64,000 bases of DNA from Dermabacter hominis NBRC 106157 (lineage in GTDB: Bacteria > Actinomycetota > Actinomycetes > Actinomycetales > Dermabacteraceae). The DNA lies in NCBI RefSeq assembly GCF_001570785.1, contig NZ_BCSI01000007.1:28508-92507 (forward strand), read 5' to 3'. How positions within the stretch are numbered: the first letter of the stretch is position 1; each line of letters begins with the position of its first letter. Under the pieces are notes generated by a model, which saw only the letters and a list, made by a program, of their open reading frames with translations, had not been told where the DNA came from and did no database searches. Shown piece after piece: positions 45,509 to 56,200 of the stretch. The position numbers were made by a program, and so were the translations under genes.

Positions 45509-45645
45509 AGCGCCGCGTCTCTCATCCTGAGACCGCGACTTTCCGAAAGGTGGCCGCGGCGTGTAGATTTTCAAAAAGCGCCTTTACCACTCAGTATCAA
45601 CAGAGGTGTACGAAGACGACTGCACGCACCCACAACGAAGGATGA

Positions 45646-46989
<1,344 letters not shown>

Positions 46990-47011
46990 GCGTGCAGCTC
47001 GCGGTGACGCG

Positions 47012-47806
47012 ATGAACGCCGTCGTCTTCGCGGCGGTGATCGGCGTGGGCATCGGCCTCGTGGTCGGTGCCCTCGGCGCGGGTGGAGGCATACTTTCCGT
47101 CCCCGTACTCGTCTTCGTGCTTGGCATGGCGCCCCACGACGCGACGGGGGCCTCGCTCGTCGTCGTGGGTCTCACCGCGATCGTCGCGCTCCGCCACCCC
47201 GCAAAGCAGGGCAATGTCCGCTGGAGGGAGGGGCTCACCTTCGGCGCCGTTGCCATCGTCGGCGCCGCCCTCGCCTCGCGACTCTCCCTTTTCGTGCCCG
47301 AGCGAGCCCTGATGCTCAGCTTCGGTGCACTCTTGCTCGTCGTCGCCATCGTCATGGCGCGCCGCGCCTACACGACGAGGCTCGACGAGAACGTGAAAGA
47401 GAGGGGGCCGACGCTTGCTGGGCAACCGTCGGAACCCGAGCCCCAACCTTCCTGGCTGGCCCTTGTGCTCGCCGCGAGCGCCACGGGGCTCCTCACGGGC
47501 TTTTTCGGCGTCGGTGGAGGGTTCCTTGCCGTGCCGATGCTCGTGATCGCGCTCGGTCTGCCGATGCGTGCGGCGTCGGGCACGAGCCTGCTCGTCATGA
47601 TCATGACGTCCGCCGCGGCGCTGCTCGCGAGGATCGGGACACCCACGCATATCGACTGGCCGTCGGTACTCATATTCGCGGCCGGAACGGTGCTCGGGGG
47701 GATGGCCGGTGGGCCCCTCTCGGCGAAGGCACGGCCCTCGAGCCTCACGGCACTTTTCGCGGTGCTCCTCGCCGGCGTTGGGGTGTTGACGCTCGCGACC
47801 GCGTAA
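47012..47806 (+). CDS. TSUP-family transporter (sulfite exporter TauE/SafE-like)
   Basis: A 264-residue membrane protein with about eight helices in two repeats. VGALGAGGGILSVPVLVFVL and GLLTGFFGVGGGFLAVPMLV are the paired glycine-rich TSUP motifs. It probably moves a sulfur-containing or organic anion. The polar loop between the halves contains an exact copy of the dispersed 13-mer (47421-47433), read in a different frame from the copies in yidD and cls. ATG 47012, 22 bases after gdhA. Confidence 0.85.
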   Translation: MNAVVFAAVIGVGIGLVVGALGAGGGILSVPVLVFVLGMAPHDATGASLVVVGLTAIVALRHPAKQGNVRWREGLTFGAVAIVGAALASRLSLFVPERALMLSFGALLLVVAIVMARRAYTTRLDENVKERGPTLAGQPSEPEPQPSWLALVLAASATGLLTGFFGVGGGFLAVPMLVIALGLPMRAASGTSLLVMIMTSAAALLARIGTPTHIDWPSVLIFAAGTVLGGMAGGPLSAKARPSSLTALFAVLLAGVGVLTLATA

Positions 47807-47923
47807 GCATTCGTATCCTTCACCACGTATCGATCCCCTCGGGGACCTCTCCACTTTCCCCTCGGGACAACGGCGTTTACTGTGGGGGTGTTCCTGCGTC
47901 TGCGACACGCCTAGGAGGTCCCA

Positions 47924-49525
47924 GTGGTAGAGACCTACCCGATCCTCACCCTCGTTCCGCCGATCCTCGCGATTCTCCTCGTGATCGTGACGAAACGCGT
48001 GCTCATATCGCTCTTCGCAGGCGTCGTGGCAGGCGCGATACTGATCGCTGACTTTTCTCCGCTCGGCTCGCTTGGCGAGGTCGGCAAGGCCGCCCTCGGA
48101 CTCGTGTGGGAAGACGGCGGGCTGAACTGGTACACGATCCTCATCATCGCCTTCCTCCTCGAGCTCGGCACGATCACGTCTCTCGTCCTCATGGCTGGCG
48201 GGACGTCGGCGTTCTCGGACTGGGTGGAAAAGCGCGTGAAGACACGACGCGGGGCCCAGATTCTCACGGGCCTTTTGAGCCTCTCGTTCTTTATCGACGA
48301 TTATTTCAATGCTCTTTCGGTGGGGCAGATCGCGCGGCCCATCTCGGATCGGCAACGCGTCTCGCGCGCCAAGCTCTCGTACCTGATCGATTCGGGCGCG
48401 GCCCCCGTCGTCGTGCTCATCCCCTTCTCGAGCTGGGGTGCCTCCCTCATCGGCATCATGTCGCCGATCCTCGCGGCCTCCGCTCTTCAGATGAGTGAGG
48501 TCGAGGCTTTCGTGCGCGCCGCGCTTATGAACTTTTACGCGGTTGCCGCGCTCGTGTTTTTGTGGCTCGTGATCGCCTGGCAGCTCAATTTCGGGCCCAT
48601 GCGTAAGGAAGAGGAGCGAGCCTTCGCCGGAGAGGGCGTGCACGCCGATGAAAAAGACGCTCCCAGCCAGGCGACTGACAAGCTTCCGCGTCACGAACCG
48701 GGCGCGAAGCGCGCGCTGCTCGTTCCGTTCATTCTGCTCATTCTCGGTGTCGTGGGCGGAATGTACGTCACCGGCGGCATCGAGGCCGGCGCGTGGGATC
48801 TCTTCTCGACGATGGCCAATGCCAACGTGGCGCTGTCCCTCAACGTCGGCGGCATCATCGGCCTCATCGTCGCGTTCTACTACCTGTACCGCTACACCCT
48901 CTCCAACCCGGTCTTCTCCTCAACCGTGCGTTTCGGTGGCGCTTTCCAGGGCGCGAAGTCGATGCTTCCCGCGATTTCGATTCTTCTTCTCGCGTGGATG
49001 CTCGGCGCCGTCATCGGCGATCTCGGCACGGGCAGCTTCCTCGCCGACGTCGTTGCGCACGTGAACCTTCCGGCTCACTGGCTCGTCCCGATCCTGTTTG
49101 CGATGGCCGGTCTCATGGCGTTCGCGACCGGCTCCTCGTGGGGTGCGTTCGGCATTCTGTTGCCGCTCGCGGGCCAGCTCATGAATGCGTCCCCCGGAGG
49201 CAATGAGCTTCTGATCGCCGCGTTCGGCGCGGTCATCGCCGGCAGTGTTTTCGGCGATCACTGCTCGCCGATTTCCGATACGACGATCCTGTCGAGCACG
49301 GGCGCCGGCTGCAAGGTGAGTACGCACGTGAACACCCAGCTTCCCTACGCGCTCGTCGCGGCCGGATCCTCGCTCGTGGGTTACGTCGTGTTTGCGGCAA
49401 CGGGAGTGGCGCCCGCGGGCTTCGCCGTGATGCTTCTTGTGCTTGTCGCCGCGGCCCTCGTGCTGCGTGCGCGTTACGGCGGTGAACGATCCGTGAACTC
49501 CGGTGTTACCGCTGGCGCAGCCTGA
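47924..49525 (+). CDS. NhaC-family Na+/H+ antiporter
   Basis: A 533-residue membrane protein with about twelve helices. FFIDDYFNALSVGQIARPIS, VVLIPFSSWGASLIGIMSPI, MAFATGSSWGAFGILLPLAG and VFGDHCSPISDTTILSSTGA are the NhaC/MleN-type motifs. A charged loop lies near residues 225-265. It exchanges sodium for protons, or acts as a related Na+-linked antiporter. GTG start at 47924. Its last ~27 codons are repeated 3.6 kb downstream without the rest of the gene. Confidence 0.88.
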   Translation: MVETYPILTLVPPILAILLVIVTKRVLISLFAGVVAGAILIADFSPLGSLGEVGKAALGLVWEDGGLNWYTILIIAFLLELGTITSLVLMAGGTSAFSDWVEKRVKTRRGAQILTGLLSLSFFIDDYFNALSVGQIARPISDRQRVSRAKLSYLIDSGAAPVVVLIPFSSWGASLIGIMSPILAASALQMSEVEAFVRAALMNFYAVAALVFLWLVIAWQLNFGPMRKEEERAFAGEGVHADEKDAPSQATDKLPRHEPGAKRALLVPFILLILGVVGGMYVTGGIEAGAWDLFSTMANANVALSLNVGGIIGLIVAFYYLYRYTLSNPVFSSTVRFGGAFQGAKSMLPAISILLLAWMLGAVIGDLGTGSFLADVVAHVNLPAHWLVPILFAMAGLMAFATGSSWGAFGILLPLAGQLMNASPGGNELLIAAFGAVIAGSVFGDHCSPISDTTILSSTGAGCKVSTHVNTQLPYALVAAGSSLVGYVVFAATGVAPAGFAVMLLVLVAAALVLRARYGGERSVNSGVTAGAA

Positions 49526-49625
49526 AGTTCACCGACGGGCAAGGCCCTGTGAGGACTCGATTTCTAGCCTGAGCTTGACACTGTTTGTCGAGTTCAGGAT
49601 AGAAATCATGCCCCGAGTATCCCGG
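49444..49625 (+). repeat. Direct repeat, copy A (end of antiporter gene to start of next gene)
   Basis: About 180 bases from inside the antiporter 3' end through its stop, an intergenic stretch and ATGCCCCG reappear at 53088-53266. From 49511 to 49615 I count about 14 differences by eye. Copy A has TTGACA (49575-49580), 17 bases, then GATAGA, a promoter-like pair that copy B lacks at the -35 position. The pair of repeats brackets the Rhs remnants. Confidence 0.85.
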
Positions 49626-49640
49626 TTTTCACGCTCGTAA
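49608..49640 (+). pseudogene. Ten-codon remnant of the start of the LPXTG phosphodiesterase gene
   Basis: ATGCCCCGAGTATCCCGG begins as the true gene does at 53251 (ATGCCCCGTATCCCCG), but a 2-base difference leads to a TAA at 49638-49640 (MPRVSRFSRS). AGGA lies 8 bases before the ATG in both copies. Most likely a by-product of the flank duplication. Confidence 0.65.
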
Positions 49641-49945
49641 CCTCGCCCAGGTAACGGCAACCGCGGAAACTGGCGACACTGCCTACGCCGATGGCAACGG
49701 CACCACAGAAACCATCACGAAATCCAGCTGGCAAACGCCCCGCTCCGCCTGCTGCCAACCCGCCAGCGGACACAGCACCGACATCATCATCATCGAAGCC
49801 CACCCAAAGAGCTGACGTCATTCAACCTTGAGGGGACTTAAGTCCGCTTCTCGCTCCTTTTACGTGGCAGTAAAGTTTCTCTGACTCCCTCTTCGGGGCG
49901 TTACGGGAGCAGCAGTGATGCTGCAAGTGAGTAGAGGATTCTCGC
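49641..49945. other. Intergenic stretch with no recognisable gene
   Basis: GC-rich Pro/Ala-coding-like sequence (49650-49815) readable in two frames, neither with a convincing start or family. A perfect 12-bp palindrome GGACTTAAGTCC lies at 49834-49845. It may be debris from the insertion. Confidence 0.5.
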
Positions 49946-50437
49946 GTGGGTGGCTGGTCTAGTAATCGTGTGTTTCGTCGTGCTGTTTTGTTGACGGCGT
50001 ATGGGGTGTCGGCGGCGTTGGTGTCGGCGGGTTTGGTGCCTGCATCGCAGGCCTGGGCTGATACCACTCCTCCCCCTTCTCCTTCGCCTGTGGAGCAGGC
50101 CGCTCCCGCCTCGGGTGGTGTGGTTGACTTTCCGTCGGCTGTGATCCAGGCCCGAGCGACGGGCAAGCGTGTGGAGGTGACGGCGGAACGGTCGGAGTCC
50201 TCGAGCACGTGGGTGAATGCGGATGGGTCGGTGACAACAGAGCAGTTCGCGGCTCCAGTGCGGTTCAAGAACGATAAGGGTGAATGGGCCTCATTTAACA
50301 CTGATCTGGTTGAGAAGGCGGATGGTTCGCTTGCTCCCACGTCAGTGCCCGAGGGAGTCGTGTTGGCGGGGGAGGTGAAGGGCACAGATGCTCGACCGGA
50401 AGGATCTCCGGAAGGCTTCCCGGTTAGCTATGAGTAG
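49946..50437 (+). pseudogene. N-terminal remnant of a secreted Rhs/wall-associated protein
   Basis: A 163-residue frame with GTG start, basic N-terminus, hydrophobic signal (AVLLTAYGVSAALVSAGLV) and cleavage site near ASQAWAD. TWVNADGSVTTEQFAAPVRF, WASFNTDLVEKADGSLAP and TSVPEGVVLAGEV follow. This WVN-DGS / VRFKN-KGEW / ADGSLAP pattern is what I know from the N-termini of actinobacterial Rhs-repeat proteins of 1500 or more residues. It stops after 163 codons with no YD repeats, so it looks truncated by a deletion. Codon use (GTG, TCG and GGT rich) differs from neighbours. Confidence 0.6.
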
Positions 50438-50462
50438 TAGGCGCGCGGAGGTATCAGGCAAA

Positions 50463-50843
50463 ATGGCTAGGGAGCCAGAAGAAGACTTAGAGCGCACAGA
50501 AGAGTCTGGGGAAGACAGTAAATTTCATGGATTCCTTATTCTGATAGATTCTGCTACTTATGCGACTCTGCGCACACTTCCCGACGGGGTAACATTCGTT
50601 TCAATCGCGGTAACGGTAGGAGCCAGTCTTTTGTTGACGTATACCGGCTACGAGCTTCTTTTGAAAGAGGACAAGAAATTTTCACAAGGTGGTCTATGGT
50701 TAGCCCTTGGGAAGAGCCTGAGTGTCGCTTTAGGTACATCGCTTGTGACATCAGTGTGCACTAGTTCGATCGTCCTGACGGTGATCTCTCTGGTCGCGGC
50801 AATAGTGTTTGAGCTACTTCTGCTCGGGTGGACTAGACTTTGA
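50463..50843 (+). CDS. Small membrane protein, possible orphan immunity protein
   Basis: A 126-residue protein with an acidic N-terminus (EEDLERTEESGEDSK) and three hydrophobic segments (near residues 45-65, 78-97 and 101-122). ATG 50463 has GGAGG 11 bases upstream; an upstream in-frame Met at 50430 is less likely. AT-richer than the core genome. I recognise no family. Lying between an Rhs N-terminal remnant and an Rhs core, it fits an immunity gene kept after its toxin tip was lost. That is inference. Confidence 0.55.
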   Translation: MAREPEEDLERTEESGEDSKFHGFLILIDSATYATLRTLPDGVTFVSIAVTVGASLLLTYTGYELLLKEDKKFSQGGLWLALGKSLSVALGTSLVTSVCTSSIVLTVISLVAAIVFELLLLGWTRL

Positions 50844-50991
50844 ACTGTGTGGCGCATAAAAGTGCGATTGTGTGGCCGGTGCCAATAGTTGCTGGGGAGC
50901 GCAATCCCATCGGGGCACGGGGTGCCGGAATGCCGATGAGGGGTGGACTCCCGTTAATGTCCTGCAAGATGAGTAGCAATTAGGAGCACTT

Positions 50992-51276
50992 ATGTGGGCT
51001 GAGAGCAATAGATCAATATTCCGTAAGGCACGAAAGACTCTAATGCAAATCTTGAGGGAGGAAAATCCAGCGAACATCCCAGAATTTGTTATGCAAGAGT
51101 CGGCGTTGCTGTACTCTGCCGAAGCAAATGCTATTTACAGATACGCTCGCAATAACGTTCAAGAGGATATCAGTAGTGAGCAGGTAGAACAGGTAATATA
51201 TGATGCTAGCCTTGACCCGCTAGATGCTAATGCTGTAAGTCGCGCAGCAGAGAGAATCGTGGAGGCTTTAGTGTAG
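50992..51276 (+). CDS. Small helical protein, possible orphan immunity protein
   Basis: A 94-residue soluble protein, AT-rich in codon use, with TAGGAG 6 bases before the ATG. Predicted all-helical; regions such as NPANIPEFVMQESALLYSAE and LDPLDANAVSRAAERIVEAL are visible. No family recognised. Its place between Rhs remnants suggests an immunity or accessory gene of a displaced toxin. A good ribosome binding site argues that it is still translated. Confidence 0.5.
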   Translation: MWAESNRSIFRKARKTLMQILREENPANIPEFVMQESALLYSAEANAIYRYARNNVQEDISSEQVEQVIYDASLDPLDANAVSRAAERIVEALV

Positions 51277-51320
51277 CGTCACTTGTGGCACGGTGGGCCC
51301 GTTTAATACTGCACCAATGA

Positions 51321-52034
51321 GGCAGGACTTCGGCTATAGACACGATCTATGGACCTACCGTCCTTCTAGTCACGAACTATACTATTGACGTAGTCACAAC
51401 TGTAGAACTGCCAGCAGAGAGCGGACAACTGGCGTCAGCGATTAAGGCCTGGAGGAGCTACGCAGAGTACGGAGAGAACCAGCGAACCGTAAACCAAGTA
51501 TCTAAGCTTCGACCGCCCTCCTCCCTGGGTTGGCTTGGTTGAAAGTGGCGTGAAAACTCAGATGAGTATGCCTCGTTGTACCTAATGGGCAAGCGGCTCT
51601 ATCACCCACCGTCGGGCACCTTTACAGCTAATGATCCGATGAATCAGTGTGACACTGGTGGGACGGCAGCGTGCAACAGCCGAGCAGTCAGCAAAAAGTA
51701 TGCATATGGGAAAAATCATCGCCACTTTCTGGACGCATACGCCATACAAAACGGCGCCTCTAAGCAAATAAGCGCGACAGATTGAGCTACGGTCAACTGG
51801 GCTCATGGGTTCTTGTATCACGTGACTACAATAAAAGTGCAGCGGCGATTGCGGTGGAAAACGACAATCTACGAAAGCTGCAATAAGATTGGGCGCTGGG
51901 AGCGACATTACTAGGCTTATGAATACAAACAAGTTCGCGTTACATATGATAGGTATATTGGTCCGGTTATGATCAAGCGCGTACACAACCAGGAAGAGAT
52001 GCGAGCCTTGACGGGATGGATGGATCGTGGTTGA
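51321..52034 (+). pseudogene. Rhs core and toxin-tip remnant interrupted by three stop codons
   Basis: One frame reads TTVELPAESGQLASAIKAWR, SYAEYGENQRTVNQ, SSLGWLG, stop (51540-51542), KWRENSDEYASLYLMGKRLY, HPPSGTFTANDP, then stop (51783-51785), a further ~42 codons, stop (51912-51914), and about 39 codons ending GWMDRG at 52034. EYG...LGWLG...LMGxRLYxPxxGxFxxxDP is the Rhs-repeat-associated core motif that precedes variable toxin tips. The same frame running through all three stops points to nonsense decay of one gene, not chance. The tip (51786-52034) matches no toxin I know. Confidence 0.75.
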
Positions 52035-52050
52035 TAGGAGTTTGTGGCAG

Positions 52051-52284
52051 ATGCTTTACAGGGCTTTCCTTGTCACGCGGCCTTGGCATTGGAACCTCGC
52101 TGCTCTGTTGGTGCTCGCTGGCTGGCACCTTGCCGCGTTGCTACCCCTGCCTCGTTTCATAGATCAACAATCCGTATGGATTGTGCCGCCAATAGTTATT
52201 GGCTGCCTAATAATTAGCGGGGTGCGAGGAAGCGATCGCTTTCAAACTGAATCACAGCCTCCGCTGGATCCCAAATCTCGATAA
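52051..52284 (+). CDS. Two-helix membrane protein, possible cognate immunity of the decayed Rhs toxin
   Basis: A 77-residue protein with two hydrophobic segments (HWNLAALLVLAGWHLAALLP and VWIVPPIVIGCLIISGV). ATG 52051 has ATAGGAG ending 10 bases upstream; GTG 52027 is an alternative start. It begins 16 bases after the last stop of the Rhs tip remnant, the standard place for an immunity gene. Family unknown; the role is inferred from position. Confidence 0.5.
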   Translation: MLYRAFLVTRPWHWNLAALLVLAGWHLAALLPLPRFIDQQSVWIVPPIVIGCLIISGVRGSDRFQTESQPPLDPKSR

Positions 52285-52508
52285 TTGCGACGGCCTAGCT
52301 GTTTTTACTAAATCGAAGGGTTATGTACTGCTTAAGCCAGTACCGTTCCGCCTGTCGCGAAGTCTTCTTGATCAAACATAGGGAACATTTGCATCTGCTT
52401 AGCGGGAACATCTCCGGTTGTGAGCCAACTCGTTCTGTCTAGAGAGGTGAAACATTGCAGTTGGGTTATCCGTGAAACGCGGCTCCAATTGCTCGTCCAT
52501 AGGTGGAT
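52285..52508. other. AT-richer intergenic stretch
   Basis: No frame with a credible start or family was seen. It is probably debris of the accessory island. Confidence 0.4.
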
Positions 52509-52760
52509 CTAGAGCGCGTTAGGGCAAGTGGCGGTCGAGCAGCCAAATTGAGTAACTAAACAAAACCTCGAGCCCTGACCGGGGCTATTTTCAGAGTGCT
52601 TGTAATTTTTGGGCACTCCCAAAAGGATATCGTTCAGGATGACTGTCGTCGTGCTGCCGTTGTACTCAGTACTCGCGAACCACTGTGAGCGCGTGTAGTT
52701 TCTAGCGTTTCCGTCGTGCCAGCGAGTGTTGGCTAGGAAGCCCTTCGCGCATTCCCACAA
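52509..52760 (-). pseudogene. Unidentified gene fragment
   Basis: An 83-codon minus-strand frame with a TTG start (LWECAKGFLANTRWHDGNAR) and a Cys-containing end (RFCLVTQFGCSTATCPNAL). Its composition is protein-like (Trp, Tyr and Asn in exposed-looking positions), as in the C-terminus of a secreted protein. No upstream extension or ribosome binding site was found. It may be chance. Confidence 0.25.
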
Positions 52761-53087
52761 ACGCGTTGCGGTTGCATTTTTCTACGCGCTCGGTCTTGAC
52801 CGCCGACGCAGCCTCGTATCACCTCTCGCGCTGTCGCAAATATCTGTGAAATCCTTGCCTTCGATGCTCGCTGGGCGCGTGCTCGGGTGGTCGTCTCTGC
52901 AGGGTGTGGGTGCTAGTTGTGTAGGTCGCCTAGCGCCACGGCGAGATTGCTCTGCACGCCTACTCCACGGTCTGGCGGCGTTGCTTTGTTGACGGCGATG
53001 CTGATCCCTCGAGGGCGGAGCTGAGCACGAGTGCGCCCACGCCGCAAATACGTCTCAACGCTCTCCTGACCGCGGAGCGCAGCGGTC
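52761..53087. other. Intergenic stretch before repeat copy B
   Basis: No gene recognised. A short string near 52986 (TTGTTGACGGCG) also occurs near 49988 in the Rhs N-terminal remnant and may be a relic of a second copy. Confidence 0.35.
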
Positions 53088-53266
53088 GTCGCCGCGGCCC
53101 TCGTGCTGCGCTCGCGCAGCCGCGGTGAAGGAACCGTTAACTCCGGTGTTGCCGCTGGCGCAGCCTGAAATTCACCGCTTGGTAAGGCCCTGTTAGGACT
53201 CGATCCCTAGCCTGAGCCCGATACTGTCTGTCGAGTTCAGGATAGAGATTATGCCCCGTATCCCCG
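53088..53266 (+). repeat. Direct repeat, copy B
   Basis: Matches copy A (49444-49625): a decayed copy of the antiporter 3' end, its stop and spacer, then the genuine ATG of the LPXTG phosphodiesterase at 53251. The -35 equivalent reads CCGATA here versus TTGACA in copy A. Confidence 0.85.
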
Positions 53267-56200
53267 CCTCGGGCGAGGTTGCCCCCGCCGGCGCTTCGCG
53301 CACTCGCCGCACGCGCGGTGGCCTTCGCGCCCTCGCCATTGCCGCGGCCCTTGCCATTGCCGTTCCCGGTAGCTTTGCCCTCCCAGCCGATTCCCCCTCT
53401 GTTCTCGCGCCGGCCACGGCCCAGGCCGCTCCAAGCGAAGACGACGTTGCAAAGGGTGGCGTGTTTGCGGATTCGCAGACGCGCCGCGTCGCACCGGGTC
53501 TCGACCTCACGACCTTCTCGCGGCTCGAGAGCGCGGGCTGGAACGAGGGCAGTGTTCTGACGGCCGATCTCACCGAGCAGACCCTCTCGATGGACATCGT
53601 CAACTCGGGAACGGTCACAAGCCGCGCACCGCTCGGCGAACTCATGACGTCCGGTGATCGCGGCAGCCAAGCTGTCGCCGCGATCAACTCGTCATTCTTC
53701 GACATCAATTTCAGCGACGCGCCGGTCTACAGCTCGGTCTCGAATGGGAAGCCCGTCGTTGCTTCGGATAGCAAGCGCCCGGCGTTCACGATCGCGGGCG
53801 GCAAGGCCGTGGTGCAGGCCCTCACGACTTCCGGCAAGGCCACACTTGCCGACGGTTCCTCGTTTGAGCTCGCTACCCTCAACGACCCGAGCATCCCCGA
53901 GGGCCAGATCGGCGTGTACAACGCCCGTTGGGGCTCCTCCGCGCTCGATCGTCCCATCGGCGGCCCCGACAAGGTGAGCACTCACGCTGCGTTCGCGCTC
54001 ATCCAGGATGGCGAGGTCGTGAAGTCGAGCGGGATCGTCGAGAAGGGCGTGGGCGCACAGGAGATCCCCGAGGGTGCCCAGCTCCTCCTTGGCCGCGAGG
54101 CAGGTGCCGACAAGGTCGCGGCCCTCAAGGTCGGCGACAAGGTTGACGTTGCTATCGGCCCCGATCAGAAGGTCGACCTGGGTGTGCAGGGCAGCGACCA
54201 AATCCTCAAAAACGGCGAGGTCATGGCGACGTATGACGACCCTCTTGTCACGACCGCGCACCCGCGAACCGCGATCGGCGTCAGCAAGGACGGCTCGAAG
54301 GTGTTTGCGGTCGTGCTCGATGGCCGCAGCGCCGACTCACGCGGCATGACCCTTCCCGAACTCGGCAAGCTCTTCAAAGACCTCGGCGCCTACAATGCCG
54401 TGAACCTCGACGGCGGTGGCTCCTCCGCGATGATCGCGCGTGAGGCGGGCTCGGACGGCCCGACCGTGTGGAACACGCCTTCGGATGGCGAAGTGCGCAG
54501 CGTCGTCGATGCGCTCGTGTTCTACTCGAGCGCGCCGAAGGACGTTATCTCTGACGCCAAGATCTCGACCTCCCTCGAGAACGAGAAGAGCGTGTTCCCC
54601 GGCCTTCACCGCACGGTGAGCGGCACGGCTCTCGGGAAGAATCTCGCGCCGCTCGCGGCCGACGGCACCTACGCCGCCGAGGGCAACGCCACGGTCGACA
54701 AGCTCGATTCGACTACCGCCGTCGTCGAGGGCGTCAAGCCGGGCGCCGCAACCGTCACGTACACGACGGGGGCCCACCAGGATTCACTCAACGTGCGAGT
54801 CCTTGGCGACCTGCTCGCGATCCGCCCGAGCGCCCGTACCCTGAGCCTGCCCGATTCCGAGTCGGTCCGCAGCGTCACGCTCACGGGTGTAGATTCCGAC
54901 GGTCGCCGCGCTCGCATCGAAACCCAGGACGTCAAGGTCAAGGCGAGTAAGGGCTTCACCGTGACCGATGACGGACTCGGCACGTGGACAGTCGCCGGAA
55001 CCGGCGATGCCGAAGCCGGCACCGTGACGTTCAGCGTGGGAGATGTCGAGACGACGATCCCCGTGAGCTACGGAACCAAGGAAGAGCAGGTCTTCGACTT
55101 TTCCGATCTCGGCGCCTTCAAGGACGGCAATGCGCGTGCGGCCGGCTCCCTCGAACCCGCGACGGGCGAGGATGGCAAGAGCCCCGCTGTTCGCCTGCAG
55201 TACGACTTCACCCAGTCGACCGCGACCCGCGGCTACTACCTGATCGCGAACGAGCCCGTGAAGGTCGAGGGCAACGCGCTCGCGTTCACCGCGGATGTGA
55301 AGGGCGATGCGACGGGCGTGTGGCCGCGCCTCCAGGTCGTCGACAGCAAGGGCACCCGCACGAACATCAATGGCGAAAACGTTACCTTCGATGGCTGGTC
55401 GCAGGTGGTCTTTAAGGTTCCCGAGGGCGTCGCCCAGCCGTTGACCGTCGAGGCAATTCGCCTCATGGAGACCCGCTCGGACGCCCAGTACAAGGGCGAC
55501 GTCACGATTTCCGGGCTGCGCGCGCTCACCACAAGCCCGGCCTCGACGGATGCGAAAAGCGAGGCCGCAATTCACGACCCAGCACTGCTCGCGATGGGCA
55601 CGGTCAATGATCGCCCGCAGCGCATCGCGGTCATGAGCGATGCCCAGTTCGTTGCCCGCGACCCCAAGTCGCCCCTCGTTCAGGGCGCGCGCCGCACGCT
55701 TCGCGAGATCAAGGCCGAAAAGCCCGACCTGCTCGTGATCAACGGCGACTTCGTTGACGAAGCAAGCCCCGAGGATTTCGCGCTCGCGAAGACGATCCTC
55801 GACGAAGAGTGGGGAACGGAGATCCCCTATCTCTACGTTCCCGGCAACCACGAAGTCATGGGCGGAAAAATCGAGAACTTCGAGAACGCTTTCGGCTCCG
55901 TGACGAACGAGCGTACGCTCGGACGCACGAAGATCCTTACCCTCAACACCGCTGGCGGTAGCCTCCGCTCCGGCGGTATCGATCAGATTGCGCAGCTCGA
56001 AAAGGCCCTCGACGAGGTCGAGAACTCTGACGCGCTGACCGGCATCGTCGTGTTCTTCCACCACCCGCCGAGCGACCCGCTCCCCGCGAAAACGAGCCAG
56101 CTCTCTGACCAGCGCGAGGCCCGCGAACTCGAGCGCGTGCTCGGTGAGTTCCGCGAGCGCTCGGGTAAGTCGGCAGCCGTCGTCAACGGGCACGTGGGAG

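Noticed and set aside
49598..49610. Leaderless promoter for the LPXTG gene in copy A (TTGACA-17-GATAGA right before ATG)
   Set aside because: An AGGA ribosome binding site at good spacing exists in both copies, and copy B, which drives the real gene, lacks the -35 match, so this is not claimed as the gene's promoter.
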